A stretch of DNA of 64,000 bases from Saccopteryx bilineata (Eukaryota; Chordata; Mammalia; Chiroptera; Emballonuridae): contig NC_089493.1 of assembly GCF_036850765.1 (NCBI RefSeq), positions 125,060,239-125,124,238 of the forward strand, written 5' to 3'. Positions within the stretch are counted from its first letter, which is position 1; every line of letters begins with the position of its first letter. Below the pieces are notes generated by a model. The model searched no databases. It saw only the letters and a list, made by a program, of their open reading frames with translations, and was not told where the DNA came from. Shown piece after piece: positions 54,538 through 64,000 of this stretch. The translations under genes and the position numbers were made by a program.

Positions 54538-57477
54538 GTTTTTTTGGGGACTTTGTTTTTGTTTTTATTTTTCGGTGACATTGATAAATCAGGGTACATA
54601 TGTTCAGAGAAAACATCTCCAGGTTATTTTGACATTTGATTATGCTGCATTCCCATCACCCAAAGTCCAGTTGTCTTCCATCACCTTCTAACTGGTTTTC
54701 TTTGTGCCCCTCTCCTCCCCTAACCCCATAACCCCCACACTCTTGTTCATGTCTCAGTCTCATTTTATGTCCCATTGATGTATGGAATCATATAGTTCTT
54801 AGTTTTTTTCTGATTTACTTATTTTTCTCAGTTTAATGTTATCAAGGTCTATTCATGTTGTTGTAAGTGATCCGGTGTCATCATTTCTTATGGCTGAGTA
54901 GTATTCCATAGTATATATGTACCAAAGCTTTTTAATCCACTCGTCCTCTGACGGACACTTGGGCTGTTTCCAGATCTTCGCTACTGTGAACAATGCTGCC
55001 ATAAACATGGGGGTGCATTTCTCCTTTTGGAGCCGTTCTATGGTGTTCTTGGGGTATATTCCTAAAAGTAGGATAGCTGGGTCAAAAGGCAGTTCTATTT
55101 TTAATGTTTTGAGGAATCTCCATACTGTTTTCCACAGTGGCTGCACCAGTCTGCATTCCCACCAGCAGTGCAGGAGGGTTCCCTTTTCTCTACATCATCA
55201 CCAGCACTTATTCTGTGTTGTTTTGTTGATGAGCACCATTCTGACTGGTGTGAGGTGATATCTCATTGTGGTTTTAATTTGCATTTCTCTAATGATTAGT
55301 GATGTTGAGCATTTTTTCATATGCCTATTGGCCATCTGTATATCCTCTTTGGAGAAGTGTCTATTCATTTCTTTTTCCCATTTTTGATTGGATTGTTTGT
55401 CTTCCTGGTGTTGAGATTTACAAGTTCTTTATAAATTTTGGTTATTAACCCCTTATCGGACATATTGTTGAATATGTTCTCTCATTGTGTAGTTTGTCTT
55501 TTTATTGTTCTTATTGTCTTTAGCTGTGCAGAAGCTTTTTAGTTTGATAAAGTCCCATTTGTTTATCCTGTCTTTTATTTCACTTGCCCTTGGAGATAAA
55601 TCGGCAAATATATTGCTGCAATAGATGTCGGAGAGCTTACTGCCTATATTTTCTTCTAAGATGCTTATGGTTTCACAGCTTACATTTAAGTCTTTTATCC
55701 ATTTTGAGTTTATTTTTGTGAATAATATAAGTTGGTGGTCTAGTTTCATTTTTTTTCAGGTAGATGTCCAATTTTCCCAACACCATTTGTTGAAGAGGCT
55801 GTCTTTACTCCATTGTATGCTCTTACCTCTTTTGTTAAATATCAGTTGTCCATAAAGGTGTGGGTTTATTTCTGGGTTCTCTGTTCTGTTCCATTGATCT
55901 ATATGCCTGGTCTTATGCCAGTACCAGGCTGTTTTGAGTACAATGGACTTGTAGTATAACTTGATATCAGGAAGTGTGATACCTCCCACTTTATTCTTCC
56001 TTTTCAAGATTGCTGAGGCTATTTGTGTTCTTTTTTGGTTCCATATAAAATTTTGGAATATATGTTCTATATCTTTGAAGTAAGTCATTAGTATTTTAAT
56101 TGGTATTGCATTGAATTTATAAATTGCTTTGGGTAATATAGACATTTTAATGATGTTTATTCTTCCTAACTATGAGCACGGTATATGCTTCCACTTGTTT
56201 GTATCTTCCTTGATTTCTTTTATCAATGTTTTATCATTTTACAAGTATAAGACTTTAATCTCCTTAATTAAATTTACTTCTAGGGTACTTTATTTTTTTG
56301 GTTGCAATAGTGAAGGGGATTGTTTCCTTAATTTCTCTTTCTGACAGTTCATTGTTGGTGTATAAAAATGCCTCTGATTTCTGAGTATTAATTTTATATC
56401 CTGCCACCTTGCTGAATTCATTTATCAGGTCCAGTAGTTTTTTGACTGAGACTTTAGGATTTTCTATATACAACATCATATCATTAGCAAATAATGATAG
56501 TTTTACTTCTTCTCTTCCAATTTGGATGCCTTTTATTTCTTCTTCTTGTCTGATTGCTGTGGCTAAGACTTCCAGGACTATGTTGAATAAGAGTGGTGAA
56601 AGGGGGCAGCCCTGCCTTGTTCCTGATCTTAAGGAGATTGCTTTTAATTTTCACCCATTGAGTATGATGTTGGCTGTGGGTTTGTCATAGATGGCCTTTA
56701 TCATGTTGAGATATGTTCCCTGTATTCCCTCTTTGCTGAGAGTTTTGGTCATGAATGGATGCTAGATTTTATCAAATGTTTTTTCTGCATCTATTGAAAT
56801 TATCATGTGGTTTTTCTCCTTCCTTTTGTTTATGTGCTGAATCACATTGATTGATTTGCAAATATTGTACCAGCCTTGCCTCCCCAGAATAAATCCCATT
56901 TGATCATGATGTATGATTTTTTTCATATATTGCTGGATCCAGTTTGCTAATATTTTGTTAAGGATTTTAGCATCTAAATTCATCAGGGATATTGGCCTAC
57001 AATTTTCTTTCTTTGTGTTGTCTTTGCCTGGTTTTGGAATCAGAATTATGCTTGCCTCATAAAAGGAGCCTGGAAGTCTTCCTTTCTCTTGAATTTTTTG
57101 AAATAGCTTGAGAAGGATAGGAGTTAGTTCTTCTTTGAATATTTGGTAGAATTCACTTGTGAAGCCATCAGGCCCAGGGCTTTTGTTTGTTGGGAGTTTT
57201 TTGATAACTATTTCTATCTCATTTGTTGTAATTGGTCTATTTAGGTTTTCTGATTCTTCCAGGTTAATTTTTGGAAAATTATATGTTTCAAGGAATTTGT
57301 CCATTTCATCTAGGTTGTCTAATTTTTTGGCATACAGTTCTTCATAGTATTTTTTACAATATTTTGTATTTCTGTTGTTGTTATTTTTCCACTCTCATTT
57401 CTAATTTTATTTATTTGAGTCATCTCTCTTTTTTTCTTTGTGAATCTGGTTAAAAGTTCATTGATCTTGTTTACCTT
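54538..57477 (-). mobile_element. LINE-1, 5'-truncated, 2.9 kb
   Basis: Starts, on its own strand, within ORF2 shortly before the reverse transcriptase and runs to a T-rich (A-tail) end at 54538-54580. The flanks 'ttgaagctcagggtttt' (54521-54537) and 'ttgaagcttggggtttt' (57478-57494) are a slightly mutated target duplication. The 3' UTR includes the C-rich complement of the polypurine tract near 54710-54740. Confidence 0.93.
54853..57477 (-). pseudogene. LINE-1 ORF2 pseudogene (reverse transcriptase part)
   Basis: Frames at 57304-56762, 56479-56264, 56145-55756, 55749-55453 and 55146-54853 carry successive ORF2p segments: '[13 protein letters not shown]' (fingers/palm), '[12 protein letters not shown]', and the C-terminal '[20 protein letters not shown]'. 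A stop follows 'AEKTFDKI' (at 56762). The catalytic loop around 56480-56500 reads FAND instead of FADD. It is inactive. Confidence 0.92.
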
Positions 57478-57494
57478 TTGAAGCTTGGGGTTTT

Positions 57495-57872
57495 ATAAAG
57501 AGCAAAAGGAATTTGGCCAAGGACTGAATGCAGACCAGAGCATCAACTGTATCAAGTTTCCAATAAAATATTTAAGCATAAAGATCAGTCTGCAATAACA
57601 AATATAGCACTAGCGACTGTGCAGGATGTGTTAGCGACAAGCTCACCTCCCGGGTTGCATGAGCGAGGAGGAATCCCCTTACTCAGTTGGTGTAGCAAGA
57701 CCCGGCCACTACTCTAGGTTGCCTCCCATGGTCTGGGGCGGGTGTCAGGCCTGCTTCCCAGGTCACCCTGGCCCTGTGCCTGTGCTCCACACTCCACCAG
57801 GCACTCACTCCCTTCGTTGGAGCCAGCCTGACACTGGAAGAAGAACCCTCATTCTAAAATTGTGCAAAACCA
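57495..57872. other. Unique non-coding sequence
   Basis: A 145-aa frame (57659-58096) runs into the RPS2 pseudogene and has no domain of its own. Confidence 0.5.
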
Positions 57873-58801
57873 CTTTTCAGAGGAAACACCAAATGGCGAA
57901 TGACGCTGGTTCTGCGGGAGGGCCCGGAGGCCCGGAGGCCTGGGAGGCCCTGGAATGGGAAGACGCGGCAGCTCCCGTGGAGGATTTGGCAGCGGCATTT
58001 GGGTCTAGGTTGCAGCCGGGGTCAAGACCGCTGGCCTCGCAGAGGACCAGGCGTGGATCCCGGTCACCAAGCTGGGGTGTCTGGTCACGGACATGAAGAT
58101 CAAGTCTCTGGAGGAGAGCTATCTCTTCTCCCTGCCTATGAAGGAGTCAGAGACTATTGACTTTTTCTTGGGGGCATCCCTTAAGGATGAAGTGTTGAAG
58201 ATTATGCCCATGCAAAAGCAGACACGTGCTGGCCAGAGGACCCGGTTCAAGGTATTTGTTGCCGTTGGAGACTACAATGGACATGTTGGTCTGGGTGTTA
58301 AGTAAGTGCTCAAAAGAAGTAGCCACTGCAATCCCTGGGGCCATTATCCTGGCCAAGCTCTCTATTGTTCCTGTTCGCGAGGCTACGGGGGAACAAGATC
58401 ACAAGCCCTGCACTGTCCCCTGCAAGGTGACAGGCCGCTGTGTCTCTGTGCTGGTGCACCTCATCCCTGCCCCAGAGGCATTGGCATTGTCTCCGCCCCT
58501 GTCCCCAAGAAATTGCTGATGATGGCTGGTATTGACAACTGCTATACCTCGGCTAGAGGCTGCACTGCTACCCTGGGCAACTTTGCCAAGTCCACCTTTG
58601 ATGCCATCTCCAAGACCTACAGCTATCTCACCCGTGACCTCTGCAAAGAGACTGTGTTCAATAAGTCTCCCTATCAGGAATTCACTGACCATCTTGTAAA
58701 GACCCACACCTGAGTTTCTGTGCAGAGGACCCAAGCTCCTGCTGTGGCCACCACATAATTTTATATAAGGAAAATAAAGTGAATTATGCTTTTTAAAAAA
58801 A
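57873..58801 (+). pseudogene. RPS2: Processed pseudogene of ribosomal protein S2
   Basis: Intronless copy with a short 5' UTR remnant 'cttttc', start codon at 57893-57895, stop at 58711-58713, 3' UTR, AATAAA (58773-58778) and A-run to 58801. The Gly-rich N-terminus is scrambled by indels. '[20 protein letters not shown]' and '[20 protein letters not shown]' are recognisable in different frames. A TAA in place of a sense codon at about 58301-58303, after 'GHVGLGVK', breaks the frame mid-protein. Flanking 'tgtgcaaaacca' and 'tgcacaaaactg' suggest a degraded target duplication. It is a LINE-1-made retrocopy, not functional. Confidence 0.95.
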
Positions 58802-59080
58802 TGCACAAAACTGACATGTCAAGGACAGGGTCTTCACCAGCTGTATCCTTAAAGCTTTGCCTGTTTTTGCTCTTGTTTGTTCTTCCTCAAACCTGCTGTG
58901 GAAGCTTCAAGGGAGACACTTTCAATGGTAGAGTTCAGCTGGTTCTCACCGGTTCAGAACCGACACCCAATTTTTTGTTGAGTTTGGCAAACTGGTCATT
59001 AAAATGACACTTGTAATCAGGGTTCTCTTTAAGGTGGGTGCCTGAGCAGCTGCCCAATGTGGAAATCACAAAGATACATT
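58802..59080. other. Unique non-coding sequence
   Basis: Nothing recognised. Confidence 0.5.
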
Positions 59081-59088
59081 CCTTACTC

Positions 59089-59387
59089 TTTTTTGTTGTT
59101 GTTCCAGAGACAGACAGGGACAGACAGGAAAGGAGAGAGATGAGAAACATCAATTCTTCAACCTTAGTTGTTCATTAATAGCTTTCTCATATGTACCTTA
59201 GTGGGGGGGGGGGGGCTACAGCAGACCAAGTGACCCCTTGCTCAAACCAGCGACCTGGCGCTCAAGCTGGTGAGCCTTGCTCAAACCAGATGAGCCCGTG
59301 CTCATGCTGGCGACCTCAGGGTTTTGAACCTGGGTCCTCTGTGTCCTCACCCGACACTCTATCCACTGCACCACCACCCGGTCAGGC
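59089..59387 (-). mobile_element. Long bat-type SINE
   Basis: Minus-strand head 'ggcctgaccgggtggtggtg' (A box follows) and 'ggttcaaaaccctgaggtcg' (B box), then a longer body with alternating 'gctcaccagcttgagc' wording and a 3' 'agaattgatgtttctcatct' tract. An uninterrupted G14 run (59203-59216) sits in the body. Target duplication 'ccttactc' at 59081-59088 and 59388-59395. Confidence 0.92.
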
Positions 59388-59389
59388 CC

Positions 59390-60320
59390 TTACTCCTTTT
59401 TAACATTCATCTGCACAACAGTGTACTCTAAGCACCCGTAGTTATGTTTATTCTGTCCATAGGTGAAAAAATTGCAAGTAAGGACACCAATCAAGAAGCA
59501 TTATGGAAATATCTTAAATAACAGTTTTATTGTTTTTGTCAGGTATTATTTAGTATTTTTATTAATATTTTAAAACTCTTATAACCTAGTTTTGTGTACC
59601 TCTTTTATTATTCTTATTTACATATTAAATGCATGAAATAATAAACTAGCTTGGGGTATATATTCTTTTATACTTAACACAGTTATTAGGGCGGAGAACC
59701 AGTTGTCAAATTATTTGAATCCTATCACTGGACACTCCAATTTGGCAATACGTCTCCAGCAAGCATCTGATATAGAGTGGTCATCTCCCTCTCTTTGCAT
59801 TTTGGTGATAGACCTTTGCATTTGGTATTGGTAGACCTTTTCACCAGAAGAGAAATTTTACTTCATATACATCACTCCTGAATTTATATATACTTAAGCC
59901 ATTTTCTAGTTGCGTAAATAAGCATACCCCACCTCACCCCCACCCCAGGGAGCAGCTGTGGTTGAAATTTCCACCTGTGGCTTTGCATACCTATGAGGAG
60001 GAATGTTTAACTCTTTTGTGCTACACCTTCTACATCTATTACCTGAGGTGGAGTTCATGAGAAGATTTTTCTTAGGGGCCTTTTGTTCTTTTGAACAACA
60101 GGACAATTCTTATGATGAGTCATCTTTCACAACAAAAAGCAAGGCTACAATGGGACAATGACAGGCTTCAAATGCAGGTCTAAATCTCTCTATTTGGGGC
60201 CTTTTTTTCTGTTTTAGCATCCTTGAAGGTGATGGGAAAGGTATGATTTCCTATTTGGCTAGTGTATCTGAGACCACAGCTCTCTGTCAAAGGCCCAGGA
60301 AACAAGTGGGTAATTGACTG
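59390..60320. other. Unique non-coding sequence
   Basis: AT-rich. Nothing recognised apart from short chance frames. Confidence 0.5.
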
Positions 60321-60324
60321 TAGT

Positions 60325-60560
60325 GACCACATCAGGCAGGAATCAGACTGCCTGGTCAAGTCCTGGCTCCTCTGTGTAGAGCTGTGTGTCTTTGGTAGAA
60401 TCACTTAGCCATTCTTGGCTTCAGTTGTCGTGTGTAAAGCCGAGATAATAACAGTATTTACTTAATGACACCATAAGAAAGAAATGCGGTAATCCATGCA
60501 AAGTGCTTAATGCAGTACCTGGCACACAGTAGGGGCGTAATAAGAGCTTTCTGTTACTAT
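60325..60560 (+). repeat. MIR, nearly full length
   Basis: 'tcagactgcctggtcaagtc' , 'ctggctcctctgtgtagagc', 'aagtgcttaatgcagtacct' and 'ggcacacagtaggggcgtaa' follow the MIR order from head to tail. Confidence 0.93.
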
Positions 60561-60599
60561 AATTATAAGCATCTCATTTTCAAAATCCCAGTGTTCCAG

Positions 60600-60720
60600 C
60601 AATAATTACACACCATGTACGGTGTCTTACAGCTCATGGATGACTTTCATTCTATTAACCCTTTGAATTCTCACAATAATGAAGGAGAAAAGTTCATCTT
60701 TCTGCTCTCAGTATATCATG
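60600..60720 (-). repeat. MIR/L2 fragment
   Basis: 'attaaccctttgaattctca' and neighbours fit a decayed MIR/L2 minus strand. Confidence 0.5.
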
Positions 60721-60954
60721 CTCATCTCTGAAATGTGAGCAGTCCAAGCTCCCAGCCTTCCTACAGGACTGCAGCAAGGACCCCACAGGGAGGTCTACAC
60801 TGCGGGTCACTGTAAGTGCCACAGCACTGTACAGATGGAAATTGCCCTTTGAGCCTGCACTTTTGCAAAGCTAAATCTTTCCTCTAACCACATAATAAGT
60901 TTCACAGACACAATGGGCAGCCTTGGCTTCATCCATGGTCTTGCACTCGAAAGC

Positions 60955-61125
60955 CACAGACAGATTGTAATGAGGAGGAGTGCTGTGTGGCAGACAGACT
61001 TGGATTTATTCCTCTGTGACTTTGGGCAAGTTACTTAACTTCTCTGAGGCTCAGCTTCTTCTTTAAAATCAGATGGTTCCACTTATCACAGAGAATTGTT
61101 GTAAAAATTCAATGAAATAAGTTAG
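60955..61125 (+). repeat. MIR fragment
   Basis: 'gtgactttgggcaagttact' then 'taacttctctgaggctcagc' is an excellent MIR core. Confidence 0.92.
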
Positions 61126-61129
61126 GTAA

Positions 61130-61290
61130 AACAACCACTTATTCACCAAATGCTTACCGAGCTTCCATTCTGTGCTGGGCAGGACTAGATGGCAGGAACA
61201 GGGTGCTGAGCACAGATGAGGTCCCTGTCCTGATGGAGTGGAGGAAACAGGCCAGAACCACATATAACCAGGGTGCATTCTGATGCCAGG
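61130..61290 (+). repeat. L2 3'-end fragment
   Basis: 'cttccattctgtgctgggca' and 'gaggtccctgtcctgatgga' are L2 3' landmarks. Confidence 0.8.
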
Positions 61291-61577
61291 AGCACATATT
61301 TTGACAAAATTAGACTCCAATCAGCTTCAACAAACAAGTTATTTAACATTGCATGAAACATCCGCAGACAGGACTTTCCCAGGGTTGGCTGAGTCCTGGC
61401 TCCCCTGTGCAGTCTAGGGTGACTCTGTCCTCTGTCCTGCCCTGCGCACTCAGCTACTGAGGCTTGTCTCTGGGCTGTGCCTTCATGGTCACAAGACGCT
61501 GTGAAGTTCCCAGCGTTTTCTCACATGGCTTAGGAAAAGGCAAGGGAGGGCACAGAATTTCCTGGTATCTATTTTTG

Positions 61578-61745
61578 GTTTTCCTCTTGAGGTGAAATTC
61601 ACATAACATAAAATTAACCATTTTAAAGTGTACAATTCATTGGCATTTTATACATTCACTACATATGTCCTAACTCAAGTTCCAGAACATTTTCTTCACT
61701 CTAAAAGAAAACCTTTGTGTCCATTTTTTAAGAAATCTTCCCAGA
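61578..61745 (-). mobile_element. Old LINE-1 3' UTR fragment
   Basis: 'gtgaaattcacataacataa' and 'ttaaagtgtacaattcattg' are typical of L1M 3' UTRs on the minus strand. Confidence 0.75.
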
Positions 61746-63300
61746 AACTCAAAAAGACATACATTCAAGTCTCTATAACCCCACCTGAATCACATGATCA
61801 TTTAAACCAATCATTGTCATGGAGAGTAGAATTATTATAATAGAAATTATATTCTACTATATTTTTATAGTAGAATTATTAGAATGAAAGCCCCTCCTAC
61901 TCAGCAACTCTTGTAGCACATGTCTATGACCATGAGATTCCTGAACAAATGAATGAATTAATAAATGATGATTGGACATCATGATAGATGTCCAATGTGA
62001 GCTCCTTCTTCATATGAACAAATGTTGGGTGACGGAGCAGAGCATATTTTGGCCTTTCCAATTTGTCAAAATGATAAAAAAAAAAAAAGAAAAAGAAAAA
62101 AGGAAAACAAAGCAGCCCCCATGAGGAACACCCAATGCATTGTCAGTGCCTGGCGAAGGCAGATGCAGTCCGAGAACAGCACGCGCGTGCAATGTTTCGG
62201 AGACGGCAGGGGAACTGGCACCTGGAACTCGGTGCTTCACCAGATTCTCATGAATTCCCCAATTATGCTGCTTTTCTGATTTTTTTCATTACCCCAAACT
62301 GACTGCTCTTCTCTTCTTTTTTTTTAAATGTTACTCAGAAACAGGAGGCCATATTATGCATTTTTGAGGCACCTGTTTGCAACCACACTGCCTTTTATAG
62401 AACCATTCTGAAGCTTGTTTTCAGGAGCTACCTAGAGAGCCAAAACCAGGACAGCTAACACCTGCACAGAGCAATCGTGCTTCCTGCTGGAGGTCGAGCT
62501 TCCCCTTCCTCCTCCTCGTATTATGATGGCCAGTGAGAATGCTGCGTTGCCTTACCTGTGTGATAGCATTTCAGATGCAAGGAACATTCCAGATCATCCC
62601 CAAGGCTCCCACCAGAAATCACAGCTAATGAAACTGTAATCTTCCCTCCAGTCTCTCCCGTGGTTCAGGCCACTCCTGGTTGTTTCAGGTGACAGGGTGG
62701 GCCAGAAAATCCCATCACAGTCACAGCTGAGCAAAGGTGGTACCTGGGTGAAGCAGGAGTTGGTAACTCATCTCCCATGTCAGAGAATCAGTCATTCCTT
62801 CATCTAACCAATACCAGTAGAAGGCGCATGCAGCTCAATGTGTGTGAGGCGGAGGCAGACACACAGCCGTGCTGCCTGGACCCTGCTACCTCGGAGCTTC
62901 AAGCCCATATGAGTCAAATAACCGTCAAATATATGGCTGCACGCTGGGAACTCTCTTTATGTTTGCAGTATCGAGACTGTCCTGTCCATTGCTAGGAAGG
63001 AACAAGAGCAGTGAGAACGGTCTTGTTGTCAGACATTTCCAAATGCCCATGGAGCCAGGCAAAGGGGCAGCCTGGCCATTTCCTTTCCCTCAGTCCTTTT
63101 CACATCCCTTTGAAGCCACCTTCAAGGAAGTCCAGACACCCGCCTCTCAACGTATTCTATTAGTTAGGGTATTAGTATTTCACTAGTATCTGATTTGAAA
63201 CATATCTTCTCATAGCTGGATGAGCACATGATAAAGCATGATCAGTAAAATATTAATTGTAGAAGCTAAGTCAAAGGTTAACAGTTTTCTTTTTCTTAAA
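61746..63300. other. Unique non-coding sequence
   Basis: An A-rich tract lies at 62071-62110. The rest has only short overlapping frames and no recognised repeat. Confidence 0.45.
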
Positions 63301-63311
63301 CGGCCAGATAG

Positions 63312-63596
63312 CAAATATCTCCCACATTGCAGACCATGCAGTCTCGTCAGGAATTCTCAGCTCTGAAGTTGTCGCCATAAAGCAGCCGTAGACAATTCGT
63401 AAATGAATGGACCTATCTCCAGTAAAATTTTATTTGTGGACATTAGAATACGAATGTCATATAACTTTCACGTGTCACAAAATATCATTTTTCTTCCAAC
63501 CATTTAAAAACATAAAAATCATTCTTAGCTTATAGGCCATACAAAAATAAGACACTGGCCAGATTTGGCCTGTGAGCCCTGGTGGCCCACCCCTAA
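63312..63596. mobile_element. hAT-Charlie-like MITE remnant
   Basis: 'gccagatttggcctgtgagc' (63559-63578) then 'ctggtggcccacccctaat', and upstream 'aattttatttgtggacatta', are the wording of a widespread mammalian hAT MITE. Left end uncertain. Confidence 0.65.
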
Positions 63597-63599
63597 TCT

Positions 63600-64000
63600 A
63601 GGTAGCGGGAACATGGATGTTTTTTTAACTTTTGGAGATATTTGAACATTTCCACATAAAGTGTGGGAAATTATCTCTTCTAAGCCAATGTCTTATCTTT
63701 TCTCTATGTTTCCGTGTTTGTTATTTTAAAAGAATTTCGGAGGGGGCCATATCAAAGTACTTATTTTGTCACTAACTACATTTGTCAATCCTCTCTTTAT
63801 GGTTGGTGGCTGTGTTCCTTGTTAAGGAAACTCTCCCTCCTGGTAGCAGGGATTCTGCCTGCCTTTTAGGCAGTCCAGTCGTCTACCTGTGTGTGATGAG
63901 AGCTCGGGATATGACTGCACTATTTCCATGAGGACCACCTGGTGCCCTTGGTTGCTGGTCTGTCCCTCCAGCTGACTGACTGTAAGGCCTTTTCAGTCAC
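63600..64000. other. Unique non-coding sequence
   Basis: Nothing recognised to the window end. Confidence 0.5.

Noticed and set aside
57659..58096. 145-aa frame upstream of and into the RPS2 copy
   Set aside because: Out of frame with RPS2 and without any domain. It is produced by the pseudogene's GC-rich start.
57893..58713. Functional RPS2 gene
   Set aside because: Intronless, frameshifted, has an internal stop and an A-tail, so it is a processed pseudogene.

Overview
The window is vertebrate nuclear DNA with no supportable protein-coding exon, promoter or functional RNA gene. The repeat content points to a placental mammal, most likely a bat and possibly a horseshoe-bat relative. It holds tRNA-derived SINEs of the types I associate with bats, LINE-1 copies with a G-rich 3' UTR, many old MIR and L2 fragments, Tigger-like and hAT-like DNA transposons, an MLT1-like LTR and class II endogenous retrovirus sequence. 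The species-level reading is inference from memory of these families. Long open frames are scattered on both strands, often overlapping, and none shows a recognisable domain outside the mobile elements.

Layout. 1-3240: unassigned sequence and old LINE-1 3' ends. 3242-7345: a composite insertion between two identical 16-bp copies of a target site. It reads as an inverted LINE-1 ORF2 piece, then a direct LINE-1 3' UTR, then a defective betaretrovirus-like fragment (protease, RNase H end, integrase, then gag capsid/nucleocapsid), then a second LINE-1 3' end with an A-rich tail. This is what a twin-primed LINE-1 with a long 3' transduction would look like. 7346-34690: mostly unique non-coding DNA with MIR/L2 fragments, two DNA transposons and three SINEs. 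34695-35329: a 23-bp minisatellite with 27 full units and an emerging 69-bp higher-order repeat. 35330-40619: non-coding, with an old LINE-1 fragment and a non-autonomous hAT element (39278-39630) with a perfect 8-bp target duplication.

40620-45077: a complete but defective provirus on the minus strand, with two LTRs of about 436-441 bp, a 6-bp target duplication, a lysine-type primer-binding-site-like sequence and a likely gag start. Its internal region is related to the retroviral fragment at 4447-6905. Both have integrase followed by gag nucleocapsid, and both share the same two defects in the first zinc knuckle. A CpG-rich block of about 700 bp lies inside this provirus.

45078-64000: more non-coding DNA with MIR/L2, an MLT1-like LTR split by a SINE (51457-52045), a 2.9-kb 5'-truncated LINE-1 (54538-57477), a processed RPS2 pseudogene (57873-58801), a long SINE (59089-59387) and a hAT-like remnant near the end. 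The window therefore looks like an intergenic or intronic landscape. A few AT-rich, repeat-free blocks may be conserved regulatory elements, but this cannot be tested from one sequence.
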